From Xylaria sp. FL1777 (Eukaryota; Ascomycota; Sordariomycetes; Xylariales; Xylariaceae): a stretch of 64,000 nucleotides of DNA. The DNA is taken from contig MU400722.1 in the NCBI GenBank assembly GCA_022578965.1, positions 1-64,000 of the forward strand, read 5' to 3'. The translations under genes were made by a program, and so were the position numbers. Of this stretch, positions 1 to 13,520 are shown one piece after another. Numbering within the stretch: position 1 is the stretch's first letter; every line of letters starts with the position of its first letter. Below the pieces are notes generated by a model, which searched no databases, had not been told where the DNA came from, and saw only the letters and a program-made list of their open reading frames with translations.

Positions 1-2287
1 TATAATTTGTTTAAAAAACTAATTATTTTTTAGTTTATTAAATAAATATTAGTAATAATAATATATTATATAGCAATTTTATAATACTTTATTATGTTTT
101 AGATTTTTTAAGTATAAAATATTATTATTGTTTTTTATTATAGTTTTATTATAGTAATAACTTTTAATAATTAGTTAAATTATTAGCTTTAGTTTTTAAA
201 ACGTATTAATTTTTACGTTAACTATTAGTGCTTTTTTATTTTATTGCATTTAAAGCAGTTTAAGCTATAAAAATATTTCATTTATTTTTATTAGTTCTTT
301 TTTTATAGTATTTTTTATAGCTTTTAATCTTATTTATTTTTGTTTTAAAGTTTTATAAGTTTTATTTCTTTAAGTTTATTTAGTAACTAAGTATTTTAAT
401 AGTTTATAATTAGTTTAATAATTATACTATTTATAGTTATAGTTTTATTTTTTTAAATATAATTTTTTTTTAAGCCATATTTTAAGCTTTAGTAGTTTAA
501 AGTTTTTATAGTTTTATAAATTTGCTAACTATATTAACTTACTACTTTTTGTTGTTTGCTACTTTTAGTTAAACTATTTTTTTAAGTTATATATTAAATA
601 ACTTTAATTATTTATATAATAAATATATTTTTTTGCAATTTATTTTAATAACTATAAAGCTTTTAAATAATATTTATATGCTTATTTATTTTAACTTATA
701 TAAATAAAGCATTTAAATTTATTTAGTATAGCACTTTTATTTTAATTTAAAATAGCAATTTTATACTTTTGTTTTAAAAATATATTTTTTAAGTTGCTTT
801 ATTATTTTTTGTTGTTTTAAACTTTTATAATTTGTACTTTTTTTTTAAGTTAAAGAATTTTTTTTTTTTTATAGCTTTTTTTTCTGTTTTTTTTTTTAAA
901 TTAACATTATTTTTAAAAATGTCCTTTTTTTCTATAGTTATAACATTTAACTTTAAACATATTTTAGGGTTATTATTTTTAAACTTTATTAATTTATTTA
1001 AACCTTTATTTAATACTTTTTTAAATATTTTTTTTCTTGTTTTTTTTAGTTCTTTTAGTTTTAAAGTACTAGTTAAATAATTATTAATTAATTATAATAG
1101 CTATATTAATATATATATTAATTTTTACTAGTTTATTTATTTTATATAATTTGTTTTAAACTTAAGTTTTAAGTTTACTATAAAATAAGTAAAACAGTAT
1201 AAGCTTAAGCAATTTTAAAATTACTATTAATTGTTTAAATTTTATAGCATAATTTACTACTGCTTTTATTTGTTTTAAGCAGTAAAATGCTTTTTTTGCG
1301 TATTTTGCTTTTTAAGTATTTTTAAATAGTACTTTTATTTAATTTTTAAACTTAACGTAGTTTTTGAAAATTTTTTTTGTTTTTAGCTTAAAGTTAGTTA
1401 ACTTGTTAGCTTTTAAAAAATCTTTTAAAATAAGTTAAAACTATTCTAATATTTTTTCTAATAAAAATTATAAAGTAGTTATTACTTTTTAATCTTTTTT
1501 TATAATAGTAATAAAGTATTATTTTAAATAAAATTTAATATAAATTAAAAAAGCTTTTATATTTATAGATTTATTATAAAGCTTTAAAGCAATAAGTTTA
1601 AAACTTTTAATGTTTAATATTTTTAATATTATAAATAATTTTAATAGTAAAAGCAATAATAATAATAAAAAATTAAGTTTTTTATTTTAAATTACTACTT
1701 TAAATATAGCAGTAATAAAAATAAGCGTTAAGTTTACTAATAGTAGTATTAGCATTAATTATAATATAATTACTTATTTAAAACTTTAATTTATTATTAT
1801 AGTAGCAATTATTATTGCTGCTTTAATTATTATAGTTAATATTTATGCTAGTTTAAAGGTTATAATACTTAATATTTAAGCTGCTTTTTAAGTTAAAATA
1901 ACTAGTTTGCTTTATAGTGCTAACATTAGCGTTAGTTTTTTTTTATTATTGCTGTTTAACTTTTTTTTTTTTACTACTGCTTTTTTTTTAATAAAAGTAG
2001 CTAGTAAAAATGCTAAAGTTTATTATTTTAATATATTGCTAGTTCTAAAAGTCTTTAAAATCTTTAAACTTGATTTTTGATTTTTTGTTTTTAGTAATAT
2101 AACTTAAATTTAGTTTATTAATTATTAAATAAAGTTTACTTATATAATGCTGTTTAACATTTTTGTCTTTTAAATATTTTTTTAATATACTTTTAAAAGT
2201 TTATTTTATAAATTATTTATTATTTAACTTTTTATATTAATATTTATTTTTATGTATTAAGTCCTACTAATTAAAAAGCTATTAAAA
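1..2287 (-). mobile_element. RIP-degraded Ty3/Gypsy internal region, copy B (partial, runs off left edge)
   Basis: This block is an inverted copy of the 5' internal region of the complete element on the other side (about 6267-8555). The sequence next to position 2287, read on the minus strand, repeats the sequence that follows the 5' LTR ending at 6266, and position 1 corresponds to about 8553. By position it carries the gag and early pol part of a minus-strand element whose 5' LTR is at 2288-2805; the rest lies outside the window. It is extremely AT-rich with stops in all sense frames. The one open frame on the plus strand (832-1080) is antisense to the element and low in complexity (mostly F, L, K, N), so I do not treat it as a gene. 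Confidence 0.8.
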
Positions 2288-2805
2288 TATAACGGACTTA
2301 TTATATATTAATATAACAAGTTTGCTTTTAAAGTCTTAATTTATAAATAATAATAAGATTTTTAATAATAGTTTATTAAGGAGGTTTTTAAAGTATTTCT
2401 ATTACTATGCATTAATAAAAATCTTAAAAAATTAAAAGTAATAAATATATTAGTGCTTAGCAATTATAAGAAAATTAATAGCTAAAAAACTAAAACTAAA
2501 TAAATAACTAAATATAAAAAGTGCATAATTATATAAATAAAAAAAACAGTAGTAATAATTTATAAATATTGCTTTTTTTTAATAAACTTAACGTTATATT
2601 GTTTTAAGTTTAAAGCTTAATAAACTTAACGCTTAAGTCTGTTAAGTTTAAGGCTTAATAAACTTAACGCTTAAGTTTATTAAGTTTATGCATTAAACCC
2701 TTATAGTAGTTTAAATACATATCTTTTTAACGAATAGAACTCTTTTTACGCATGCCTTCTTTACACCTGGCCTTCTAACCGGCCTAGTTAGCCCATTTCG
2801 TAACA
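2288..2805 (-). repeat. LTR of copy B (5' LTR of a minus-strand element)
   Basis: On the minus strand it begins TGTTACGAAAT at 2805 and ends CCGTTATA at 2288, matching the ends of the other four LTRs here (consensus TGTTACG...CCGTTACA; terminal CA has become TA). It contains the same tandem AAGCTTACTAAG-like units as the other LTRs, here with GTTAAG variants at about 2590-2690. It is about 518 bp against 494 bp in the complete element. The 80 bp at its outer end (about 2725-2805) diverge and keep normal GC content. Confidence 0.8.
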
Positions 2806-5772
2806 TAATGCTAGCTAAAATAAATAAAAAAACTTTAAACTATTTTTAAAAAAGCTAATTAAAAATTCTATTATAATAAAAACAAGATTTTATATATATA
2901 TAGCAATATAAACTAAAACTATAAAAATGCTTATTAATTAATATTATAAAAGTTATTAACTTTAAAAAAAAAACAATTTAAAATTAACTAAAAAATATTT
3001 TTAAATTAAACTAAAACTTTGCTTAAGTAGTTTGCTTTTTTATAAGCTAGCATAAATATATAACTAAAATAAACTAGTTAGCAAGCTAATTAAAATTTAA
3101 AATTATTTAATTAATACTTTGCTAACATTAAACTTTAAAATGTTTACTAAAACAAAAGCAAAAAAGCTTTATTATATTATTAAAAACTAGGTATACTACT
3201 TTAGTAAAAACTAATAAACTATTATAATTTATTGCTAATTATATAAGTTAATATAATTAATGCTATATAATAACGCTAAGAACTAATAATTAAAAAATAA
3301 TGCTTAAACTGCAATAAAAAAAAACTAAAGTTAAATATTATTTAAACTATTAGTAAATTAACCTTAAATATTAAGCAAAACTAAACTAATAATTAATATA
3401 TTAATATTAGCTATAAAAACAATAATACTAGTTTTAATAATTAAAACTATTATTATAGAAATAATAATTATAATAATAACTATAATAATAATAACCAAGG
3501 ATTTTATAAAAGTAATAATAGCTATAAAAGCTAAAACTAATATTATAAAAGCAATAATAATAAAAGTTATAGCTAGTATTAAAATTAAAAATACATAAAT
3601 AACTAAAGTAATAATAATACTTATATTTTAAAAAACTGTTATACTTTTAAAACTTCTTTAAATTAACCTTAAAACAACAATAAAAATAGTTTAAACTTAA
3701 ACTTTTATAAGAATTTCACTTATTATAGCTATAAATAATTTAGCTATATTACTTTTAATTACTTTTAGCTTAAAAGTAATAATAATAATAACAATAATAA
3801 AAATAATAGATTTAATAGTTATATTAGCTATAATAATAATACTATTTAAAAACAAACTATTTAAAAGATTTAAATAAATAAAAACTAAAACATAAATAAA
3901 AAAAACTAAAAATAATAATTAAAGTTTTATATATTTTTATTAAAAAAACTATAATATTATAACTTAAGAAATAAATATTAAGCTTAGCACTAATTATATT
4001 AGCTATAAGTTTTAAGCTAAAATTATTACTTTATATACTTATTTTATGCTATTTTTATACTTTTTATATTATTTATTTTATTAGTTTTATAAAATTACTT
4101 ATTAAAACTTATGTTAATTTTAATTTATATGCTAAATATAATTATATTAGTTTTACTTTTGCTTTTTATTATAAATTGCAGTAAGCATTTTTTTATACTT
4201 TTATATTATAGCATACTACTAAAAGTAAATTTCTTATTTATAAAGCTTATTAAGTTATTTATAAATTAATTAATAATTATAGTATTACTTATAAAATTAA
4301 GCGTATATATATAGCTATTAATTATAATTATTGCTTTAAAAGCAGCTTTTTTTTATTATTTTAAACTACTTTAAAAAATAAAGAAATTATATTAAATTTA
4401 AGCATTAATTAATAGTTTTTTAAATTATATTGCTTTTAAATAAAAATACTTAGCTTAATTAAGTTTATAAAAGCTTATTAAAACTAGGCTTATTATTATG
4501 CTATTATTTAACTATTTAAACTTATATAGCTTAAAAAGTTAAAAAAAAGCCTTAGTTATTTTAATTTTATAGCAATTTTAAAAAAGTTTTATAATTTATT
4601 TAAGTTTTTTAATACTAATAAAGCAAACATATTACTATAATTAAAGCAAGAAAATCTTGCTATTAAACTAAAAAAAAATATAATTATACTTTATTTTCTT
4701 ATATATTTATTAGCTTAAAATAAGCTAAAAAAACTATAAAAATAGCTTAATAAAATATTAAAAGCTAAAAAAATTAAAAAGTTTATTAGCTTTATTAATG
4801 CTTTAATTTTTTTTATATTTAAAAAAAATAAAAGCTTATGCTTATATATAAACTATAAAAAACTTAATTAAGTTATATGCAAAAATTGCTATATTTTACT
4901 ACTTATTTTAAAGCTATTTAATAAAATTTTAAAAGTTAAAATCTTTAGCAAAATTAACTTTAAAAACGCTTATTATTATTTATATATTTAAAAAAAAAAT
5001 AAAAAAAAAATAGCATTTTATATATGCTATAATTATTATAAATTTCTAGTTATATTTATAAGTTTATTAAATGCTTTTATTATTTTTTAAAGTTATATAT
5101 AAAAAGCATTTAATAATATAATAAATATATTTTATATTATATATTTTAATAATATGCTTATTTTTTTCTTAAATAAAGATTTTTATATAAAATATATTTA
5201 AAATATTATTAAAAAGCTATAAAAAGCAAAGCTATATATTAAGCTATTTAAATGCTAATTTTATTAAAAAAAAATTAAATTTTTAAGTTATATTATTTTT
5301 AGCTAAAAAATTAAAATAGATTTTTTATATATAAATATTATTTAATAATAGCTTATATTAAATATTTATTAAGCGCTATAATAATTTTTAAAGTTTTATA
5401 ACTTTTATTGCTATTTTATAAACAGGTATTTTTATATTACTACGTTTTTATTTAAGTATTTAAAAAAAAACGTAATAAAAATAAAAAAAAGTTAAATTTT
5501 TTTAAATAGTTTTAAAAAAAAAGCTTTTAAAAACTTTTAGAATATATTTAAGCAGGCTATTTTTTTTATATATTTTAACCTTAAAAAATAAATATTGCTA
5601 AAAACTGATTTTTTTAAGGTAGCTTTTATAAAAAATTTATTTTAGCAAAATAATTAAAGCATTTTTAAATTAATTATGTTTTATTTTTAAAAGCTATTTA
5701 AAAAAAAAATATAATATAATATACTTAACTAAAAAATGCTTGCAATAATAAATTACTTTAAGCATTAATAGC
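2806..5772 (+). mobile_element. Resident Ty3/Gypsy element, 5' part (gag, RT, RNase H), degraded
   Basis: Coding motifs survive as transition-mutated shadows on the plus strand. At 3721-3762 a CCHC zinc knuckle pattern (C-x2-C-x4-H-x4-C) can be read with the four ligand codons changed to TAT/TAT/TAT/TAC, which suggests gag. At about 5043-5090 a frame resembles the RT motif L-V-M-P-F-G-L-T-N-A. At 5142-5168 the RT catalytic box reads Y-F-N-N-M-L-I-F, that is YLDD with both Asp codons GAT changed to AAT. At about 5600-5660 an RNase H-like stretch reads K-T-D-F-F-K-V-A-F. The order gag, RT, RNase H fits Ty3/Gypsy. The element is interrupted at 5772 by the complete chromovirus and continues at 13526 with its integrase. 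Its left end is not resolved. Confidence 0.72.
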
Positions 5773-6266
5773 TATTACGAAATTAGCACAAGAGTGGCCT
5801 TTAGAGCAGCTTAATGCTTTTATATATACTTTGCACCTTTTTTTTTGCTAGCTAGAGCTAAAGTTACGTAATGATTTACTTAGCTTACTAAGCTTATAGT
5901 AATCTAAAGCTTATTAAGCTTACAGTAATTTAAAGCTTACTAAGCTTACGGTAATTTAATGCTTATTAAATTTGTAATAATTTAAGAAAAGTTATTACTT
6001 TTTTTACTTTTTTTTTGTTTATATAATTATGTATTTTTTATATTTAGTTATTTCCTTAGTTTTAGTTCTTTAGCTATTAATTTTTTATAATTGCTAAACA
6101 TTAATATATTTATTACTTTTAATCTTTTAAAACTTTTATTACTACATAGTAATAAAAATACTTTAAAAACTTTTTTAATAAACTACTATTAAGAATTTTA
6201 TTATTATTTGCAAATTAAAACCTTAAAAGTAAACCTATTATATTAATATATAACAAGTTTATTATA
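5773..6266 (+). repeat. 5' LTR of copy A
   Basis: 494 bp, from TATTACGAAAT (TG changed to TA) to GTTTATTATA. It has the same length and internal landmarks as the 3' LTR: a GCAC box, a TATATATACTTTGCACC segment, three to four tandem AAGCTTACTAAG/GTAATTTAAAG units, and an end near TATAACAGGTCCGTTACA. It is preceded by ATAGC, half of the target duplication. Confidence 0.88.
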
Positions 6267-9200
6267 CTTTAATAGCTTTTTAATTAATAGGACCTAACAT
6301 ATAAAAACAAATATTAATATAAAAAGTTAAGTAATAAACAATTTATAAAATAAACTTTTAAAAGTATATTAAAAAAATATTTAAAAAATAAAAATGCTAA
6401 ATAGTATTATATAAGTAAACTTTACTTAATAACTAATAGAACTAAATTTAAGTTATACTACTAAAAACAAAAAATTAAAAATTAAGTTTAAAGATTTTAG
6501 AAACCTTTAGAACTAATAATGTATTAAAATAACAAACTTTAGTACTTTTACTAGCTACTTTTATTAAAAAAAAAGCAGTAATAAAAAAGAAAAAATTAAG
6601 CAGTAGCAATAAAAAAAAACTAATATTAATGCTAGCACTATAAAGCAAACTAGTTATTTTAACTTAAAGAATAGCTTAAATATTAAGCGTTATAACTTTT
6701 AAACTAACGTAAATACTAGCTATAATAATTAAAGCAATAATAATAACTATTATTATAACAATAAATTAAAGTTTTAAACAAATAATTATATTATAACTAA
6801 TGCTAACATTATTACTAGCAAACTTAATGCTTACTTTTATTATTATTATACTTAAAGTAATAATTTAAAATAAAAAACCTAACTTTTTACTATTACTACT
6901 GTTTTTACTATTAGGATTATTTATAATATTAAAAATGCTAAACATTAAAAGTTTTAAACTTACTGCTTTAAAGCTTTATAATAAATTTATAAATATAAAA
7001 ACCTTTTTAATTTATATTAAACTTTATTTAAAATAGCATTTTATTACTATTATAAAAAAGAACTAAAAAGTAATAACTACTTTATAATTTTTATTAAAAA
7101 AAATATTAAAATAGTTTTAACTTATTTTAAAAGATTTTTTAAAAGCTAATAAGTTAACTAACTTTAAGCTAAAAACAAAAAAAATTTTTAAAAATTATGT
7201 TAAATTTAAAAATTAAATAAAAGCACTATTTAAAAATACTTAAAAAGCAAAACATGCAAAAAAAGCATTTTATTGCTTAAAATAAACAAAAGCAGTAGTA
7301 AATTACGTTATAAAATTTAAACAATTAATAGCAATCTTAAGATTGCTTAAGTTTATACTGTTTTATTTATTTTATAGTAAACTTAAAACTTAAGTTTAAA
7401 ACAAACTATGCAAAATAAATAAACTAGCAAAAATTAATACGTATATTAATATAGCTATTATAATTAATTAATAATTATTTAACTAGTACTTTAAAACTAA
7501 AAAAACTAAAAAAAACAAAAAAAAGAATACTTAAGAAAGTATTAAACAAAAATCTAAGCAAATTAATAAAATTCAAAAATAATAATCCTAAAATATGTTT
7601 AAAATTAAATGTTATAATTATAAAAAAAAAGAACACTTTTAAAAATAATGCTAATTTAAAAAAAAAAACAGAAAAAAAAGCTACAAAAAGGAAAAAATTC
7701 CTTAATTTAAAAAAAAAGTACAAGTTATAAAAGTTCAAAACAACAAAAAATAACAAAGCAATTTAAAAAATATGTTTTTAAAGCAAAAATATAAAATTGC
7801 TGTTTTAAGTTAAAATAAAAGTACTATACTAAATAAATCTAAATGCTTTATTTATATAAGTTAAAATAAACAAGCATGCAAATATTATTTAAAAGCTTTA
7901 TAATTATTAAAACAAATTACAAAAAGATATATTTATTATATAAACAATTAAAATTGTTTAATATATAACTTAAAAAAATAGTTTAACTAAAAATAACAAA
8001 CAATAAAAAGTAATAAATTAATATAGTTAGCAAACTTATAAAACTATAAAAATTTTAAACTATTAAAGCTTAAAATATAGCTTAAAGAAAAATTATGTTT
8101 AAAAAAATAAAACTATAACTATAAATAATATAATTACTAAACTAATTATGAATTACTAAAACATTTAGTTGCTAAATAAACTTAAAAAAACAAAACTTAT
8201 AAAACTTTAAAGCAAAAACAAATAAAATTAAAAGCTATAAAAAACACTATAAAAAAAGAACTAATAAAAATAAATAAAGTATTTTTATAGCTTAAACTGC
8301 TTTAAATGCAATAAAATAAAAAAGCATTAATAGTTAGCGCAAAAACTAATATGTTTTAAAAACTAAAGCTAGCAATTTAACTAATTGCTAAAAATTATTA
8401 TTATAACAGAATTATAATAAAAAACAATAATAATATTTTATGCTTAAAAGATCTAAAATATAATAAAGTACTATAAAATTGCTATATAATATATTATTGC
8501 TACTAATATTTACTAAATAAACTAAAAAATAATTAGTTTTTTAAACAAATTGCAAAAATATAAAACTTTTACGAATTAAAGTAGTTAATTATAATTATAG
8601 TTTACTATAAAGATCTATAAAAATTTGCAACATTTAAAAAAAATTCTAACTATACTTATAACACTAGTTCAAAAAAATATAAAAATAATTATTATAAATA
8701 TTACTAGCTAATTAAAGCACAATTATACTAAGAAATAGTTACTAAAAGCAAAAAAGCTTAAAAACTATAATTTAAAGCTTAACTAGAAGCAAAAACAAAA
8801 TAAAGCGCAATAATATTTAAAGTGTAAAATAAAACAAACACTTAAATATTTTATAAAAAAAAATCAAAAAACAAAATAAATACTTGCTAAAAAAGCAGCA
8901 AGTAGCTAAAAAAACTAAAGCTTTATATAAAGTTTAATGTAATAACTAGCAAAATTAATTTAAAATTAAACTTATATATTAAAAAAAAAAATATAATACT
9001 TTAATTAATTTAAAAGCATAAGCTAATATAATTTTACTTAAAGTAGCAAAACAAAATAAAATTCTTTAAAAATATAAGCAAAAATCTTAAAAAATTAAAA
9101 GATTTAATAAAAGCACTTTTAGCTATAATAACAGTTATATATTTAAAAAAACTAAACTTTTTAATATATTTATATAAAAACACAAAAAATAAATTATATT

Positions 9201-12200
9201 AAATATTGCTAATATATTTAATTATAACATTATTTTAGAAATATTATAGCTAAAAACTAGCGACTTTTTAATTTAATAGAAAGCAAAAACTATTAATTAA
9301 AAAAGTAAAAAATAAAGCAAAAAAATTAGAAAAATTGCAAAAGAAATTTTAAACAGAATACTAAAGGTATATTATAGATTTTACAAACTATTTAAAAAAA
9401 AAAAAAAAAGAAAACTTCTTAAACATAGCTTATAAAACTACTACATTTTTATTAAGAAAAAATATTAATTAAAGCTTTATTAAGTATATTATATAAGCTT
9501 AAACAAAATAAATGCTTTATAGAAATATATTTAAAAAAACTTAGCAAAAGGATTTTTAAAAAAATTTTAGTTATTTGTTAAATACCTTATAGTGCTAGTA
9601 CTTAAAATAAAAAATAAAAAACAACTAATTAATAAAAAAAAAAAACTAATATAGCAAATAGTAATTAATTATTAACTATTAAACGTAATTATTATTGCAA
9701 ATAGATATTTTCTTATTTTATTAATAACTATAAAAAAAAATATTAGCTAAGCAAAATAGTTTATAGCAGTTAATATTTTAAATAAATATTATGCTATTAA
9801 AATAGCTAAAAAAAAAAAATAAAAAACTGCTATATAAACAATATATAAATTATATAAGTATATAGTTATGCTATAAAAACTACAGAACGCATTAGCTAGC
9901 TTTTAATATATAATAATAATAATTCTACAGAAATTTTTAAATAAGTTTATGTTTATTTACTTAAATAATATCTTAATTTACTTTAAAATACTAAAAAAAT
10001 ATAAAAAACATATAACTTAAGTGTTAAAAACATTTAAACAAGCAAAATTATAACTTAATATAAAAAAGTATATATAACATATATAAAAAATTAACTTTTT
10101 AAGATTTATAATTACTTTAAAATAAATACGGATTTAATAGTTAAAAATTAACATAGTACAAAACTAAAAAATATTTAATTTAGCTACTGTTATAAATATA
10201 TAACAAGCATTAAGATTTTTAAACTATGTTTAAATGTTAATTTAAAACTTTAAGAAAATAGCATTTTATTTTATAAAGTATATAAGGAAAAAATACAAAA
10301 AAAAGTTCTTTTTAATTTTAAAAGAAACCTAAAAAGCTTTTAAAAAAATATAAAAAAAAGTTCTTTTTAATTTTAAAAGAAACCTAAAAAGCTTTTAAAA
10401 AACTAAAACTAAAAGTTATTTTTAACTTTGTAGTTAAACTATTTAATCTATAGAAAAAGAAAAAGCTAAAAATAAATGCTTTAAATAATATAATTATAAA
10501 AGTTTTAAAATAACTAAAAAACAACAAAAAATAGCACTTAGTAGCTTATTACTTTAAAGCACTATAAAATGTAGCATTATAATACTTTATATATAACAAA
10601 AAACTGCTTGTAATTATTATAGCACTTAAAAAATAAAAACTATTTTTTATAAAAACTATAAAGCTAATTAAAATTTATTTAAATTATTAAAACTTAATAA
10701 AATTTATAACTATACAAAAAATTACTAAACAATATAAAAATTAAATGGTTTTTTTTTTTAAGTTTAACTTTAAAATATGTTATATTAAAAAAAAAAAAAA
10801 CATTTAAGCAAATATACTTAGCTAACAAAGTTAAAAAAAATTTAAGGTTTTAAAAAAAAACATTTAAGTATTATATTCTTAAAAAAATAAAAGCTTAAAA
10901 ATTAAAGTTATACTTAAGAACTTTACGGATATATAGTTATAATAAGCTTATAACTTAAAAAAGTTAGCATAACTATAAAAATACAAAGAATTAAAAAATA
11001 ACAAGCTAATATATAAACATAAGGTTTATTTACTAAAACTTTTACAAAACAAGTTTATTAAAGAATTTTATAAATACTTATTATATAAATACTAAAAAGC
11101 AACAAAAATAATCTAACAATTATAAAAAAAGTACAATTTTTTAAAATTATAAAATATAGTTAAGTTTATTATAAAAAAATATAATATTTATAATAAAGCT
11201 AAAATAGCATAATATAAGCTTTATAAACTGCTATAACTTATATAAATACTTAAATAAGCATAGTATATTATTGCTTAAAATTTTATTACAGCATTACTTT
11301 TATTAATTAATTTAGTTATAAAAGTACAATATAATAAAATATAAGTTATTATTAATAAATTTACTAAATATGCTTACTTTTTACTGTTTAAAAAAAATAT
11401 AATAGCTAAATAACTTATATATGCTTTTATATGCTAATATTTAAATAAGCATAAGCTACTAAAAAAAATTGTTTTAAACTAAAATAAATTGTTTACTTTT
11501 AAGTTTAAAACTAGTTTTTTTAAACTTATTAGTATTAAACTAAAGTTTTTAATTGCTTACTACTTATAAACAAATAAACAAACAAAAAAACTAAACTAAA
11601 TATTAAAACAATATTTATAAAGTTATATTAATTACTAATAAAACAATTAAATAAAACTATTATTAACAGCATAAATTTTATATAATATATTAACAAACAA
11701 AAATATAAACATATTTTCGCATAAAGCTATTTATAAATAGCAAGCAACTACTAAAAAACAAAAAAAAATATTAATAAAAGCACTTGCTATTTTAATTATA
11801 ATACCTTAAGCAAAAACTATTATAATAGAAATTAAAACACTACAAGCTAAACTATAATTATGCTTTTAATTTTTATAACAATAAATATTAATATATTATA
11901 ATAAAAAACGAACTAAAGAACTAACTTTTAAAAAAAAAAACAAGGTTTATTTGCTACAACAAAAATAAAATGCAAACATTAATATTTCTTAAATTAAAAC
12001 AAAACAACTAAGCAATAAATTAAAATTTAAAAAACTTAGCTTTTTTAAAATTAAAGAAGTTATTTTATTTATTAACTATAAACTATTATTACTAAAAAAT
12101 ATGCAAATTTACTTTATTTTTTACATTTTTTTACTAGAACTAGTACTTATTAGAACACTTATTAAAACATAACTAAAAATAAAAACAAATTAAAACGTTT

Positions 12201-13026
12201 ATAAAGTTAAAAATATACTAAATTTCTGTTAAAATAATAATAACTTAAAGTATTTTATTAAATAAAAAAAATATTTATATATTAATAATACTTAGAAACT
12301 TAAAAAACACTTAAAAACTATTAAAGTAATTATAAATTAGTTTTACTGCTAATACTTTAACTGCTTAAAACTAAAAAAAAAAAGTTAACCTTAAAAAAAA
12401 CGCTTAAAAAATTTTAATTAAACTTAAATAAAGCAGCTTATGCTACTTTAGCTTGCTTTTTCTGTTATTTTTGCTTTTTTATTAGCGCTTTTTGTTCTTT
12501 TTTAATGCGTTTTATTTTGTTTAGTTTATTTAAAAACTAAAGCTTTTGCTAAACTATTTTAATACTTTTTGCTTTTAAAAAACGTTTTTATATATAAAAC
12601 TAAGCTAACTTACTTAAAACAAAATTAAGGCTATTTTAAGCTCGTTTTAATTTTTTTTAAACTAAAAATAATTATTGTTTTGCTTGTTTTTTTTTTTTTA
12701 AAACAACAGTATTTAAAAACTATATTGTTAATTAAGTTAATTAGAACTTTTAATTTATTATAAAAGCAACTAACACGTACGCATTTAAAACAACAAAACA
12801 TATTATTTGTTATTTTATACGTTAATAATTAATTAAAGCAATAAAAGCAAAGCATAATTTTATAACTAATAAAATTAATAAAAAAAGCAAAAACAAGTTT
12901 TTGCTTTGTTTTAAATAAGCAGTTAGTTTTTTTAATACGCTTTAACATTATAACATATAGAAAAAAAAAAAAAAAAAATACCTATAAAAAATTATTAAAA
13001 CAACAATTTTAAAAAAAAGGAAATAA

Positions 13027-13520
13027 TATTATAAAATTAGCACAAAAGTAGCTTTTAAAGCAGCTTAATGCTTTTATATATACTTTGCACCTTTTTTTTT
13101 GCTAGCTAAAGCTAAAATTATATAACAATTCACTTAGCTTACTAAGCTTACAGTAATTTAAAGCTTACTAAGCTTACAATAATTTAAAGCTTACTAAGCT
13201 TATAATAATTTAATGCTTACTAAACTTGCAGTAATTTAAAAAAAGTTACTACTTTTTTTATTTTTCTTTTGTTTATATAATTATGCATTTTTTATATTTA
13301 ATTATTTACTTAGTTCTAGTTCTTTAGCTATTAATTTTTTATAACTGCTAAGCACTAATACACTTATTATTTTTAATCTCTTAAGACTTTTATTGCTATA
13401 TAGTAATAAAAGTACCCCAAAAACCTCCTTAACAAACTACTGTTAAAAATCCTATTATTACCTGCAAATTAAGACCTTAAAAGCAAACCCGTTATATTAA
13501 TATATAACAGGTCCGTTATA
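13027..13520 (+). repeat. 3' LTR of copy A
   Basis: 494 bp, from TATTATAAAAT to GTCCGTTATA, followed by ATAGC (13521-13525), which is identical to the five bases before the 5' LTR. It differs from the 5' LTR by many single transitions and shows no evident length change, as expected if the pair was mutated by RIP after insertion. Confidence 0.88.

Larger units (their letters stand above)
5773..13520 (+). mobile_element. Complete but inactivated Ty3/Gypsy chromovirus (copy A), LTR to LTR
   Basis: This is a full-length 7,748-bp retrotransposon with two 494-bp LTRs, flanked by a perfect 5-bp target duplication ATAGC (5768-5772 and 13521-13525). In order on the plus strand: gag region after 6267; RT with a 'M-x-x-x-L-Q-N-A-x-A-S-F' motif at 9868-9906 and catalytic box Y-L-N-N-I-L-I-Y-F at 9958-9984 (YLDD with D changed to N); integrase core near 11325-11396 (V-I-I-N-K-F-T-K-Y-A-Y-F) and its HPQTDGQTE-type block near 11560-11600; and a C-terminal chromodomain shadow at 12251-12320 (Y-x-V-K-W-K-G-Y ... 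N-T-W pattern, with W codons now stops). RT before integrase, plus the chromodomain, defines a chromovirus. All frames are full of stops from C-to-T/G-to-A changes, so it cannot encode protein. Confidence 0.88.

Noticed and set aside
832..1080. 82-codon plus-strand frame in the AT-rich block
   Set aside because: It is antisense to the gag region of copy B, is almost only F/L/K/N/S, and has a counterpart at the matching place in copy A, so it is a by-product of AT-rich repeat sequence.
7475..7756. 93-codon minus-strand frame in the AT-rich block
   Set aside because: It is the matching antisense frame in copy A, with the same low-complexity text. The shared frame reflects shared repeat ancestry and not a gene.
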